DNA of 64,000 nucleotides from Chitinophaga tropicalis (GTDB lineage Bacteria > Bacteroidota > Bacteroidia > Chitinophagales > Chitinophagaceae). Shown piece by piece: positions 27,049-36,442 of this stretch. The notes beneath the pieces are model-generated. The model saw only the letters and a list, made by a program, of their open reading frames with translations. It was not told the origin of the DNA and did no database searches. The stretch is from assembly GCF_009758205.1 (NCBI RefSeq), contig NZ_WRXN01000018.1:1-64000 (forward strand). Reading direction: 5' to 3'. Made by a program: the position numbers and the translations under genes. The first letter of the stretch is position 1, and each line of letters begins with the position of its first letter.

Positions 27049-28730
27049 TTGGAAATAAAAGCATCTGGTACTCCTTCGTACACGACAGAGCCGTTTTCAA
27101 TATTGTATACATAGTCCACATGCCGTAGTGATTGCAGCCTGTGCGTGATAATAATGACGATAGCATCGCGATGATTTTTCCTGAGGCTTGAAATTATCTG
27201 CTGCTCCAGTTTTATATCGAGGGAAGCTGTGGCCTCATCGAAGATAATAACGTTTGCTTTTTTCAAAAAGGCCCTGGCAATGGATATTCGCTGCTTCTGG
27301 CCATCTGATAAAGATGTGGCTGATTCATTGATGCTGGTATCAAATCCGTCAGGCAGATTTTCGACAAACTCCATTAAACCAGCATCTGCAGCTGCTTTTA
27401 AGACCTCCGGATCTGATGCCTCAAAGCTGCCATACCTGATATTTTCCAGGATAGAGATGCTGAACAGCTGATTTTCCTTCTCTATAAGCCCTAATGAATC
27501 CTGCCAGTCAGATAAATATGATACCGGCACTTCTCCGTCAAGGAGGATCTCTCCTGTTGCAGGACGAATAAAATCGCATAGCAGGCTGGCGATAGTGCTT
27601 TTGCCTGATCCGCTGGGGCCTATTATTCCATAGATATTCCCTTTTTCAAACCGCAGGTTTATTTCATGAAGGATCTGGCTGTCGTTAATGGAAAACGAAA
27701 CATTCTTAAAGGTGATGCTTTGGAAATCCGGTGTTCTGAGAGTCCCACTCTTTTCCGGAAAATTGCCGGGAAGGTATTTGCTCACACGTTCCATTGACAC
27801 CAACGCTTTTGCGAATCTGTTATAGCTGTTCATGATATTCATGGAAGGAGCATATAACCTGTTCAGATATTGTATGAATGCAATCAGCGAACCAATGGTC
27901 AGCGCACCTTGAAACACAGCCTTACCACCGTACATCAATACAATGACAGGCCCAATGGCTACAAGGAAAACGGTTATATTGGTATTCAGGGAACTTAGTA
28001 CTGCATTCCTGGTATTGGTCCGTATATCCTGCTGCTGAAGCTCAGACAGGTTATCCTGTTCAAATTTAGTAGCATTATAACTACGGACAACACGGATGTT
28101 CTTGATCTTCTCCAGCACAAAATTGTTCAACCGCTCCTGCAATTCCTGTATACTTTTGAAATTAGATTGTAAATGAGGTGTAAATTTCCTGATACTGAAT
28201 ATAACTGCTGGCAATATCAACAAACTGATAGCGGTCAGCTTCAGGTTAAGTATTGCCAGCATGATCATGATGCCAATTACCGTGAGCAGGTCTGATGTGA
28301 AGGTCAATACAAAAGAAGATACAGCTACCTGAATATTCTGTACGTCATTCATTACTGTAAATAAAAGATCTCCGGGCTTTACCTCCCGGAAAAATAATAT
28401 GGGACGGGTAAGAATGGTATTCAGTACGTCAGCGCGTATTGCAGCAATAACCCGCTGACTTATCTTTGCATACAGCAGATCTGTAAAAATGGAACAAATT
28501 ATGCGGATGAGATAAATGACCACCAGGATAAACAATATAGTTATAAGCTGGGAGTAGTTGCCTTTAGGGAAAATGTCATCGATAATTATCTTTAGAATAT
28601 ATGGTGTTGCCAATGAGCCGGCACTGGCTATTAACATCATCAGTAACAATAGCACTTCTCCGCCGATATGAGGGCGCAGATACCGGATAAATCGCTTTAT
28701 ATAAGAAGTATTAATTTGTTGGGTCTCCAT
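27030..28730 (-). CDS. ABC transporter, fused permease and ATPase (exporter type)
   Basis: A 566-residue half-transporter. Six transmembrane helices lie in residues 20-310 and an ATPase in 340-560. Visible motifs are Walker A IIGPSGSGKST, signature TSLSDGQKQRISIARAF, Walker B VIIFDEATASLD and the H-loop IIITHRLQS. There is no N-terminal C39 peptidase domain, so any leader would have to be removed by another enzyme. It lies on the same strand as, and upstream of, the Cys-rich peptide gene. I infer that it exports the peptide product, though a lipid or drug substrate cannot be excluded. The last codons and the stop are supplied by the tail of a dispersed repeat, so the native C-terminus may have been altered. 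Confidence 0.9.
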   Translation of the reverse strand: METQQINTSYIKRFIRYLRPHIGGEVLLLLMMLIASAGSLATPYILKIIIDDIFPKGNYSQLITILFILVVIYLIRIICSIFTDLLYAKISQRVIAAIRADVLNTILTRPILFFREVKPGDLLFTVMNDVQNIQVAVSSFVLTFTSDLLTVIGIMIMLAILNLKLTAISLLILPAVIFSIRKFTPHLQSNFKSIQELQERLNNFVLEKIKNIRVVRSYNATKFEQDNLSELQQQDIRTNTRNAVLSSLNTNITVFLVAIGPVIVLMYGGKAVFQGALTIGSLIAFIQYLNRLYAPSMNIMNSYNRFAKALVSMERVSKYLPGNFPEKSGTLRTPDFQSITFKNVSFSINDSQILHEINLRFEKGNIYGIIGPSGSGKSTIASLLCDFIRPATGEILLDGEVPVSYLSDWQDSLGLIEKENQLFSISILENIRYGSFEASDPEVLKAAADAGLMEFVENLPDGFDTSINESATSLSDGQKQRISIARAFLKKANVIIFDEATASLDIKLEQQIISSLRKNHRDAIVIIITHRLQSLRHVDYVYNIENGSVVYEGVPDAFISNSSISV

Positions 28731-28772
28731 TAATTATTTAGTGGTTGTGAACGGGTTAGGGTTGACACTCCT

Positions 28773-28801
28773 GTAAGATAAGAATATTAATAGCAATACA
28801 A
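28773..28801 (-). promoter_or_regulatory. Candidate promoter of the ABC exporter gene
   Basis: On the minus strand TTG (28801-28799), an 18-base spacer, then TATCTTAC (28780-28773). The box lies 43 bases before the exporter ATG. The spacer and seven of eight -7 box bases are the same as at the Cys-rich peptide gene. Confidence 0.45.
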
Positions 28802-28853
28802 GGGAGTTGTTTTCAGAAAAATGTGAAGAACTGTTCAATGTAAAATGGGAGCG

Positions 28854-29003
28854 ATGAAAAAACTAAAGATCAATGCGGCAGAGAACGGATGCCCTTTTGT
28901 ATTTATTACGGCAGATAAGGACATTGACCGTAAAGGTTTTGAAGGCGGCAGCTGGGGACAACTACAATCCATAAAAAAGGGTATTGGATATACTTATAAT
29001 TAA
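28854..29003 (+). CDS. Possible short peptide gene
   Basis: A 49-codon frame (MKKLKINAAENGCPFVFI..., ending KKGIGYTYN) divergent from the ABC exporter. An in-frame ATG three codons upstream (28845) is also possible. The lysine-rich start followed by a Gly-, Trp- and Tyr-containing tail is like small precursor peptides in Bacteroidota, and the codon choice looks normal. There is one Cys and no signal peptide. I see no clear promoter. It may be a second peptide of the same locus or a chance frame. The region around it (28731-29119) has no other gene. Confidence 0.35.
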   Translation: MKKLKINAAENGCPFVFITADKDIDRKGFEGGSWGQLQSIKKGIGYTYN

Positions 29004-29027
29004 TATGGCACCCGCTGTCCGGGTAAT

Positions 29028-29073
29028 AATCAGAAAAGCTTTCAAATCGAAAGACTTGAAGACTTTTCTGATT
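29028..29073. terminator. Hairpin downstream of the PL8 lyase gene
   Basis: AATCAGAAAAG (29028-29038) pairs perfectly with CTTTTCTGATT (29063-29073), with a further small stem inside the loop. There is no T-run on either strand, so termination efficiency is doubtful. Its place just past the stop of the lyase gene and the short plus-strand frame suggests a 3' end structure. Confidence 0.4.
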
Positions 29074-29119
29074 GTCAAACGTTAAAAATCTGCAGCAGAA
29101 CAAGACACCAGTTATGATC

Positions 29120-32008
29120 TCACATTTTCACTATCTTCCTTACCACTCTCTTTCCTATTCCGCTCAATACAAGCAGGTACATCCCGGACCGTACATCTCC
29201 TAAAGGCATTTCAAACTGCTGCCGGCCATTTAGCTTTTCGGTTTTCAGCACCTTGCCTGTGGTATCTCTCAATTCAGCCTGCGACCACTGTTCTGCAGTA
29301 TTTACACGAATGAAGGTTCCTGCCGGATTGGGGAAGACGCTGACACCGGTTATTTTATCTTCGCTGCCCGGCGCCATGGACAGAAAGCCAGCCCCTGCAC
29401 TACAAACCAGGACCGGGCGTTGGGTGGTATCACTCCCCTCCCGGGATATGAAGATGGCATCCGTAGTAGCGCCAGCCAGCCCGGAAACAAGCTTTAATGT
29501 CAGCACGCCATCGGCAGATTGCTGAGAGAGGGCAATATCCGTCACATCCCACTCTGCAAAATTTCCAGCTGTATATGCCATGATAGTATCGACAGGGCTG
29601 GCAACAGCCGGCATGTTGTTATAGGTGATGCCTGATTCTGTCCAACTGTCATTGCTGACATATTGTACAATCCAGGGTACTGAGGCAATGCCGGTATTTG
29701 CATAGTTCACGTACATACGCAGCTTTACCTGGCTGGTGCCCGCAGGCAACCCACTCACATTGAACTTCAGGAATACTTCCCGTGTATAACTTACTGTAGC
29801 ATCCTGCTTGAGGACAAGATTTCCGGTGCCATAGTTCATACCAGCGTATGCTGAGCCACCTCTTACATAAGCATCCGCAACAGCGGTAACAACTGATGGG
29901 GTATAAACAGGCGTGTTAACATCAACGTTATATCTTACGCTGGAACCTGCATAAGGGCCGGAAGGCAGACTGGCAACAAGATGCCGGGTCTGGGAAATAC
30001 CCGGAAGATTGAGGTAGATGTTTACCGGTAAAGATGACTGTGCAGGATCTGCAACAGAAACCCTTACATTGGAATTACCGACGTTCTTCAACATCAGCGT
30101 GCAGGGACGGTCTACCGTAATGCTCAGGGAATCTTTATGGAAGGTACCTGCCTGGTAGAATACCAGCTGCCAGATATTCAATCCGCGGTGATATACTACC
30201 TGCATATCAGCAGTATTCTGTTCGATATGTATTAATGTGGTATCGTAGGTGCTCATATTTTGTCCGGGTAATACATAATAAGCATAGGCGCCGTCAGACG
30301 GAGTAACACCGTGATCGAACCAGAGCTGAAACACATTCATGTTCTGTACAGTGGTACTACCACCATTGTTGATACTCTTCCATGTGCCGGATTGAGATTG
30401 CATGCTCAGTTGTACCTCTCCACCGGCTGGAAAGTAATAGCTGACGCCGTTATGGGTGATCCATTTCAGCGTATTATTATAGTTGTAAACACCATTGGTA
30501 ATGGTGCTTACAGTACCGCCTACATTCGCAGATACAGTACCGTTAAGGAGGCACTGGTTTACAGTAGTGTTGATGGGTTGTGTGGCAGAGGAGCTGATAC
30601 CTGCGCCAAGGCAAACCACTTCATTATCGAAAAAGAACCAGGCTTTACGGGCCTGCGTGTTGTAATCGGAGAACCAGAGCGCAGAAACACCGTACAGCGA
30701 GTCAGATACACCACCGGCAAATGCTGTGGTACCGAAGTTCACTCCCCAGGGGGCGCGTTGAGGAATGGTGGTGATATAGGGAACGGTGGTGCCGGGTATC
30801 CTGCTCCAGTCCCATACTGCAGGAATGTTATAGTATTCATTACCACTGGTGGCGATATGAGTGGAGCCGTCTGACAGGTAATATCCTTTCAGGTTCTCTC
30901 CATTCCCGTTCTCCTGTTTGGCTGAGCGGGTAGAGGTCAGATGTACCCCGAACAGGTAGCTGGTATTCTGATGTACGGTATAATCGGAGCGCCAGAAATG
31001 GGAATGCAGGGAGGGCAACAGGTAGCCGGGTGGCTGGGTGCCGTTCAACCGGGCAATGTTCTCGTTGTATTCGGTAACATGAGCCGTATCCAGTACTTTA
31101 AGCTTTTCCAGGTGTGCTGTAACACCAACGGAGAGTTGATTCTCCCGACTGATGCTGCGGCCGTTCGTTCCGTAATCAATATAGCGGGACCTCATCACTT
31201 TGAGGAAACCGTTCCGTACAAAGCTGCTGAATATGGCTAAGCGGGAACCAGAAAGAGCATAGGGAGTGCCACGGAGATAATAGGCTACCTTGGTCTCTCC
31301 TTCCACGAATACGGAACCATAACCGAAGAAATACAGTTGCGGGCCGTGCTGATGATATGAGAGATCATGCTGGATGCCTTCCTCTGTAGTGAGCACCAGC
31401 GGGTAGAATACCTGGTCTACACTATACTGCATGAGCGAGTCGTTGGCAGTGAGGCAGGACCGGTACATGAAATGTGTGGCTACATCCAGCTTGTTGGCGC
31501 CGGTCTGATTAGTAGGATAGCCGCGGTTCATCTGGGTAAGCAGGGCACTGCGGAGGCTACCGAGGCTTTGTGGCGCTGTTTCCAGGAGGATCAGTATCTC
31601 TCCTATACGCTGAGGATTGGAGATCTGGTTATGGTACCAGTTCCAGCTTTGCGGATCGGTAGTATTCCAGTAGGTAAGGCTGTTTACGATAGCGGTAAAG
31701 AGCGCGCTACTGTGATAATGGGAGCTGGCCGATTTCATGTAGGCCTGCGCAAAGGCTTTTACCCGGTTAATATGTACATCTGCCGTATAGGAGGTGGAGC
31801 TGTAAGCATAATTCACGTCCGGCCAGGAGCCGTTGGACTGTAATGTTGCCAGTGTGCTGGTCACATTATTATCCAGTGTGGTAATATTATAGGCCTGGGA
31901 GAGCAATTCCGACCGGACACGGTCCATAATGGTGGTGTACACGGTCTGAGCCCATACACAGGGCAAATGGCAGAACAAGGCCAGGATAAGTAGCATTCTG
32001 ATCTTCAT
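29120..32008 (-). CDS. Polysaccharide lyase family 8 (hyaluronate/chondroitin-type), T9SS-exported
   Basis: I choose the ATG at 32008, giving 962 residues with a signal peptide (1-20, CVWA-QT). The longer frame would overlap the neighbouring sensor gene. Residues 25-350 are the PL8 alpha-toroid, with WNWYHNQISNPQRIGE, Asn172, His221 and Tyr230 (YHQHGPQLYFFGYG) and Arg284/Arg288 (GRSISR) in the expected active-site setting. The central beta-sandwich follows. About 715-875 is a DNRLRE-like carbohydrate-binding domain (AVADAYVRGG, WTESGITYNNMP). The last 75 residues are a type IX secretion sorting domain (VSVFPNPAGTFIRV). The enzyme cleaves uronic-acid polysaccharides to unsaturated sugars, which the GH88 enzyme nearby would then split. 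Confidence 0.85.
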   Translation of the reverse strand: MKIRMLLILALFCHLPCVWAQTVYTTIMDRVRSELLSQAYNITTLDNNVTSTLATLQSNGSWPDVNYAYSSTSYTADVHINRVKAFAQAYMKSASSHYHSSALFTAIVNSLTYWNTTDPQSWNWYHNQISNPQRIGEILILLETAPQSLGSLRSALLTQMNRGYPTNQTGANKLDVATHFMYRSCLTANDSLMQYSVDQVFYPLVLTTEEGIQHDLSYHQHGPQLYFFGYGSVFVEGETKVAYYLRGTPYALSGSRLAIFSSFVRNGFLKVMRSRYIDYGTNGRSISRENQLSVGVTAHLEKLKVLDTAHVTEYNENIARLNGTQPPGYLLPSLHSHFWRSDYTVHQNTSYLFGVHLTSTRSAKQENGNGENLKGYYLSDGSTHIATSGNEYYNIPAVWDWSRIPGTTVPYITTIPQRAPWGVNFGTTAFAGGVSDSLYGVSALWFSDYNTQARKAWFFFDNEVVCLGAGISSSATQPINTTVNQCLLNGTVSANVGGTVSTITNGVYNYNNTLKWITHNGVSYYFPAGGEVQLSMQSQSGTWKSINNGGSTTVQNMNVFQLWFDHGVTPSDGAYAYYVLPGQNMSTYDTTLIHIEQNTADMQVVYHRGLNIWQLVFYQAGTFHKDSLSITVDRPCTLMLKNVGNSNVRVSVADPAQSSLPVNIYLNLPGISQTRHLVASLPSGPYAGSSVRYNVDVNTPVYTPSVVTAVADAYVRGGSAYAGMNYGTGNLVLKQDATVSYTREVFLKFNVSGLPAGTSQVKLRMYVNYANTGIASVPWIVQYVSNDSWTESGITYNNMPAVASPVDTIMAYTAGNFAEWDVTDIALSQQSADGVLTLKLVSGLAGATTDAIFISREGSDTTQRPVLVCSAGAGFLSMAPGSEDKITGVSVFPNPAGTFIRVNTAEQWSQAELRDTTGKVLKTEKLNGRQQFEMPLGDVRSGMYLLVLSGIGKRVVRKIVKM

Positions 32009-32084
32009 AACAGTGGATTTGTACAAATCTAGTGATCCAGTCCCGGCACATGGGGTGATTTTTCCGAGTTTAAGGGGTGAATTT

Positions 32085-35000
32085 TCACAATTCAGGAGAT
32101 CCTGCAAACTCTGAAGGGGTTTTCCCGAACTGTTTCTTAAACTCGCGGCTGAAATATTTCCGGTCGGCGTACCCTACCATATATGCTACCTGGTATACGG
32201 TATGCTGACGGGTACGTATAAGTGCTGCCGCTTTTTTGAGTCGCAGGGATTTTACGAAGTCGTTCACCGACATATTGGTGACGGCTTTCAGTTTTTTGTA
32301 CAACACCGGCTGGCTCATTGCCAGTTTGCGTGCCAGTATATCTACCCCGAACTCCGGATCGTCCATATATTCATCCACCAATGCTATCACTTTTTCCAGG
32401 AAGGTATTATCCACACTATTGGGCAAAGCATCAGGCACTTCGGCTTCTGCTTGTAGCTGGCGGCTGTAGCGTTCCCGCATTTTTTCGCGGGAGGTTATGA
32501 GGTTACGCACGTTCAGCGCCAGCACCTTTGTGCTGAAAGGCTTGGTAAGGTAGAGGTCTGCCCCGGTTTCAAGGCCGCTCACATGATCAGTCTGCGAGCT
32601 TTTGGCGGTAAGCAGTACTACGGGAATATGGCTGGTACGCTCATCAGTTTTGAGCGCCTTGCAGAGCTGCAAACCATCCATCTCCGGCATCATCACATCA
32701 CTGATCACCAGATCGGGGATCTGGGCGGTGGCAGTTGCCAATCCATCTACCCCATTTTCACTTTCCAGTACCTGGTATTGATCACGGAAGGTCTGGCTGA
32801 TGAGGGCACGCAGCTCCGGGTTGTCTTCCACAATATGAATGGTGAAAGGTTGGGGAGCGCCGGAGGTAATGATATCTGCGTCCTCTGATGCAAGAGGGAT
32901 CTTTACCGGGACTGAGGGTATTGCAGTTTGTCCGGTCACATTGTGGCGGGTGCCTTCAAATTGTTTAGCGCCCGTAAGCAGGGAGACGGTAAAGCAGGTA
33001 CGACCTTCTTTTCCTGCTGTGGCGGGGACGCTTTCCACGGTGAGCGTACCTTTATGCTGCTCCACGATGTTCTTAGACAATGCCAGGCCTATACCGTATC
33101 CTGTGTTCTGCAAGCCATGGTCCTGTACCTGGAAGAAATTCGTAAATAACTTATCCAGGTATTCCGGTGCAATGCCACGACCATTATCGGTGATGGTGAT
33201 AACAATGTTCTGCCGGGACTGGGACACATGCAGCTGTATACGTCCGCCGTCCGGTGTGAATTTGAATGCATTGCTGAGCAGGTTGAAGAACACCTTTTCC
33301 AGCTGCTCCCGGTCAAAGTAAACCCGGACATGTTCCATATCATGCTGAAATACCATGCTGATGTTACGGTCCAGTGAAATCTCCCTGAAGCTGGTATAAA
33401 TATGATCGAGGAATGGGATCAGGTCCTGTTCCTGTACCTGCAACCTGAGATGATTGGTTTCTGCCTTGCGGAAGTCCATCAGCTCATTTACGAGTTTCAG
33501 CAGCCGGTCTGCGTTATTCCTTAACTGCGAGAGTGTGGCTTGCAGCGGATCATCTTTCTTCAGCATATCCATCATCCTTTCTACCGGCACCAGCAACAAT
33601 GTAAGATGTGTTCGGATCTCGTGGGAGACATGTGTGAAAAAGTTCAGCTTCACCTGGTGCAGTTCCTCTTCCTTGCGCAGTAAGGCCCACAGGAAAAAGA
33701 AACGGGTGACAAAGAAGAACAGCAGGATAAAACAGAGCACATAAATGCTGTATGCCCACCAGGTTTGCCAGAATGGCGGCAGGATGGTGATGTCCATCCG
33801 CGCAGGCTTACTCCAGACGCCGTCGTTATTGGCGCCTTTCACCCAGAATGTATAGTGGCCGGAAGACAGGTTGGTATATGTCACCGCCGGATTACCAGTC
33901 TCAATCCAGTCGCGGTCTGCATCTTCAAGCCGGTATGCATATCGGTTCTTATTACTTTTTACATAATTGAGCAATGCAAATTCCAGCGTGAATACCTCCT
34001 GGTCATGGTGGAAACGTAAGGTTTTCGTATAGCTGATATCCTGCCTGAGCAGACCGTCATCCTGTCCTATGCCTACCGGTTTATTAAACAGGCGTAGCCC
34101 GGTGAAGCGGACAGGCGAGGGATGTGTGTTGGTAATGATCCGTTCGGGGAAGAAGCTGGTGATACCGTTGTATCCGCCGAAGAGGAATTCGCCCTGGCTG
34201 TTCCTCAGAAATGAGTTGTAATTAAATACATTGCCGGCAATACCGTCGCTTACCGTATAGGTCTGGAATGTATTGCGGGCGGGATCAAAACGGACAAGGC
34301 CATTGTGGGTGCTGATCCATAAATAATGCTGGTTATCTTCCAGTAAACCGAGTACATTATCATTTGGCAGGCCGTCCTTTTCTGTGTAGTGCGCCAGTTG
34401 TTCCAGGTCTGTATTGTATTTGATCAATCCACCGAAGTACACGCTCACCCAGATGTTGTGGTTTGAATCTTCCTGTATGGAATTGACATAGCCCTGCCGG
34501 AGTATACGCATAGTGTTTCCTTCAAGCACGTACAGGTTGCTGGTAGAACCTAACAGGATGCGATGACGGGAATCTTCGAAAATATAGCGGATGGACTGCC
34601 GGGTGGCTATACCTGTCAGCGCTGAATCAGCCTGTTTTTCCAGTTCCTGCCCTTTGCGATGCAGCAGGTGGAGCTGGTTGTTGGTCCCCACCCAGAACCG
34701 GCCCTGGCTGTCTTCCAGGATGGCTGTTACTTCCCGGGAAAAGGTGACGGGATCTTTTGTATCGTGGAAGAAGCGTCTGAACTTCCCCTGCCGCAACAAG
34801 TTCAGACCACCGCCATGTGTGCCGGCCCAGATGTTATGATCTTTATCTTCATATACCACTTTCACCAGGTTTGACCCGATACTGGAGGGATTGCCTGCGT
34901 CATGTTTATAAGAGGTAAAGCGGCCGGTAGTACGGTTATAATAATTCAGGCCACCACCTTCTGTACCGATCCAGTAATTGTGCTGTGCATCTTCATGAAT

Positions 35001-36056
35001 GGTGCTGATCACATTATTACTTATGCCGTTTAGCGGGGGATGGTGCTGCCAGGCTATAAAAGAGGTGCCATAGGGATGTACCATATTCACGCCGCCGAAG
35101 TAGGTACCTATCCAGATGCCCCCGTTGTTATCTTCATAAATACTGTGAATTGAGTTCTGGCTGAGGCTGTTGTTGTTCCCTACCGTTTGCTGATAGTGCC
35201 TGCCCGCCATATTGGCGGGGTCAATGATACTAAGGCCTTCCTGGGTACCTACCCACATGTTGCCGGCTTTATCCCGGAGTATCCGTCTTACAATATTATT
35301 AATGATGGTGGGTTGGGCCAGCAGGGAAAAACGGCTGGTGGCGGGATCATATATATTAATACCACCGGTTTGCGTAGCTATCCATAATCTGCCGTATCTG
35401 TCTTCGGTGATGGCGGTGATGAAGTTCATGGCGAGGCTGGAAGGCTGTCCCTCTTCATGCCGGAATGTTTCGAAATGATTTCCGCTCATTTTCGTGAGAC
35501 CGTTGCTGGTGCCGATCCAGATATTACCTTTCCGGTCTTCATATACACAGCGTACTACATAAGCTGCAATCTTACCGGGGGTAAAGAATTCCAGCCGCTT
35601 ACCATCCTGCAGGTAAAGTCCGTTGTTGGCGCCTATCCAGCGGCGGCCCTTGCTGTCTTCGTAAATGCAGTTGATATTAATTGATCGTCCGGGGTCAAGG
35701 GGGATACGCTCAAAGCGGTCGTGCTCCGGGTCATACCTGGCAAGGCCTGCGGTTGTGCCTATCCAGAGGGTGTTCTTTTTGTCCCGGTACAGGCTCATTA
35801 TCTGGTTATCCGGCAGGGAGGTGCTGTCTTCTGCCTGATGGCGGTAAATTTTGAAGCGGGTGCCGTCGTAGCGATTGAGGCCGTAGTTTGTACCGTACCA
35901 GAGGAAACCCTGGGAGTCCTGTACAATAGATAGCACTGCGTTGTGCGATAGTCCGTCTTCTACAGTGAGGTGATTGAACGTCACATCCTGCCCGTTGCTT
36001 TTCGAAAAGAAAGCGGGTATTAGCAGGGATAAGAACAGAAAGCACCTGGAAATCAT
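32085..36056 (-). CDS. Hybrid two-component system sensor/regulator (HTCS)
   Basis: A 1323-residue one-protein signalling system. After a signal peptide (about 1-22), fourteen or so repeats of the form ED.....WIGT..GL build two periplasmic propellers. A Y_Y_Y domain (about 690-760) and a transmembrane helix (about 770-795) follow. Then come a histidine kinase with His812 (SHEIRTHLTLL), an ATPase domain (about 915-1030, NLLSNAFKF, GYGIGLALSKNIVE), a receiver (1072-1190, phosphoacceptor Asp1120 in VISDVMMPEMDG) and an AraC-type DNA-binding domain (1220-1318). Known HTCS proteins bind oligosaccharides in the periplasm and activate their PUL. The conserved Pro after HEIRT is His here. It lies between the lyase and SusC genes. 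Confidence 0.95.
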   Translation of the reverse strand: MISRCFLFLSLLIPAFFSKSNGQDVTFNHLTVEDGLSHNAVLSIVQDSQGFLWYGTNYGLNRYDGTRFKIYRHQAEDSTSLPDNQIMSLYRDKKNTLWIGTTAGLARYDPEHDRFERIPLDPGRSININCIYEDSKGRRWIGANNGLYLQDGKRLEFFTPGKIAAYVVRCVYEDRKGNIWIGTSNGLTKMSGNHFETFRHEEGQPSSLAMNFITAITEDRYGRLWIATQTGGINIYDPATSRFSLLAQPTIINNIVRRILRDKAGNMWVGTQEGLSIIDPANMAGRHYQQTVGNNNSLSQNSIHSIYEDNNGGIWIGTYFGGVNMVHPYGTSFIAWQHHPPLNGISNNVISTIHEDAQHNYWIGTEGGGLNYYNRTTGRFTSYKHDAGNPSSIGSNLVKVVYEDKDHNIWAGTHGGGLNLLRQGKFRRFFHDTKDPVTFSREVTAILEDSQGRFWVGTNNQLHLLHRKGQELEKQADSALTGIATRQSIRYIFEDSRHRILLGSTSNLYVLEGNTMRILRQGYVNSIQEDSNHNIWVSVYFGGLIKYNTDLEQLAHYTEKDGLPNDNVLGLLEDNQHYLWISTHNGLVRFDPARNTFQTYTVSDGIAGNVFNYNSFLRNSQGEFLFGGYNGITSFFPERIITNTHPSPVRFTGLRLFNKPVGIGQDDGLLRQDISYTKTLRFHHDQEVFTLEFALLNYVKSNKNRYAYRLEDADRDWIETGNPAVTYTNLSSGHYTFWVKGANNDGVWSKPARMDITILPPFWQTWWAYSIYVLCFILLFFFVTRFFFLWALLRKEEELHQVKLNFFTHVSHEIRTHLTLLLVPVERMMDMLKKDDPLQATLSQLRNNADRLLKLVNELMDFRKAETNHLRLQVQEQDLIPFLDHIYTSFREISLDRNISMVFQHDMEHVRVYFDREQLEKVFFNLLSNAFKFTPDGGRIQLHVSQSRQNIVITITDNGRGIAPEYLDKLFTNFFQVQDHGLQNTGYGIGLALSKNIVEQHKGTLTVESVPATAGKEGRTCFTVSLLTGAKQFEGTRHNVTGQTAIPSVPVKIPLASEDADIITSGAPQPFTIHIVEDNPELRALISQTFRDQYQVLESENGVDGLATATAQIPDLVISDVMMPEMDGLQLCKALKTDERTSHIPVVLLTAKSSQTDHVSGLETGADLYLTKPFSTKVLALNVRNLITSREKMRERYSRQLQAEAEVPDALPNSVDNTFLEKVIALVDEYMDDPEFGVDILARKLAMSQPVLYKKLKAVTNMSVNDFVKSLRLKKAAALIRTRQHTVYQVAYMVGYADRKYFSREFKKQFGKTPSEFAGSPEL

Positions 36057-36133
36057 TCTCTAATATAAGAATTGTATGCAGCTGAGAGGTGTTTTTTAGA
36101 AGGGTGTCTGTTTAATTTTTATGCGGAAAATTG

Positions 36134-36176
36134 CCCGAAAAATGAGTTTCGCCTTCGGCGAAACTCATTTTTCGGG
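36134..36176. repeat. Dispersed hairpin repeat with a perfect 20-bp stem
   Basis: CCCGAAAAATGAGTTTCGCC pairs base for base with GGCGAAACTCATTTTTCGGG around a TTC loop. The outer arm differs from the usual CTCAAAA/TTTTGAG, but both arms changed together. GAGAGGGAGGG follows, as in other copies. It lies upstream of the sensor gene and far upstream of susC. Confidence 0.75.
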
Positions 36177-36202
36177 AGAGGGAGGGAGCGCTGGTGAATG
36201 AA

Positions 36203-36442
36203 TTTTTTTGAGGGCAGGGGATGGCCTGCGGCCAGCTAAAATTTTAAATCAGCGTTGATAATCAGTGTTTTTAAGGGGGTTTATAAAATTCACCCCAATC
36301 ATTTACGATTGTCTACCCTTGATACGGAGCGGTTATGACATATTTGTATATCAACCAGCATTCAACTTAATTTATCAAAATCGATTTTTTGAGGGGGGAC
36401 TTTCTGGCCTGCGGCCAGATAAAGACTAAACTGATATACTAT
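36203..36442. repeat. Right modules of the dispersed repeat in the susC leader
   Basis: TTTTTTTGAGGGC...ATGGCCTGCGGCCAGCTA (36203-36237) and TTTTTTGAGGGGGGAC...CTGGCCTGCGGCCAG (36385-36418) are right modules without left arms. The second includes a perfect 6-bp mini-hairpin CTGGCC-TGC-GGCCAG and the tail CTGATATACTAT, ending 17 bases before the susC ATG. It should be in the 5' untranslated RNA if the promoter call at 36319 is right. Confidence 0.6.
36319..36346 (+). promoter_or_regulatory. Candidate promoter of the second susC operon
   Basis: TTG (36319-36321), a 17-base spacer and CATATTTG (36339-36346) match the Bacteroidota pattern with one change in the -7 box. The predicted transcript would start near 36353 and carry a leader of about 105 bases containing a repeat module. 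Confidence 0.35.

Noticed and set aside
26873..27166. 97-codon minus-strand frame
   Set aside because: It translates the repeat block and runs out of frame into the ABC exporter. Nothing protein-like is seen.
31367..31843. 158-codon plus-strand frame inside the lyase gene
   Set aside because: It is a shadow frame opposite a well-supported PL8 domain.
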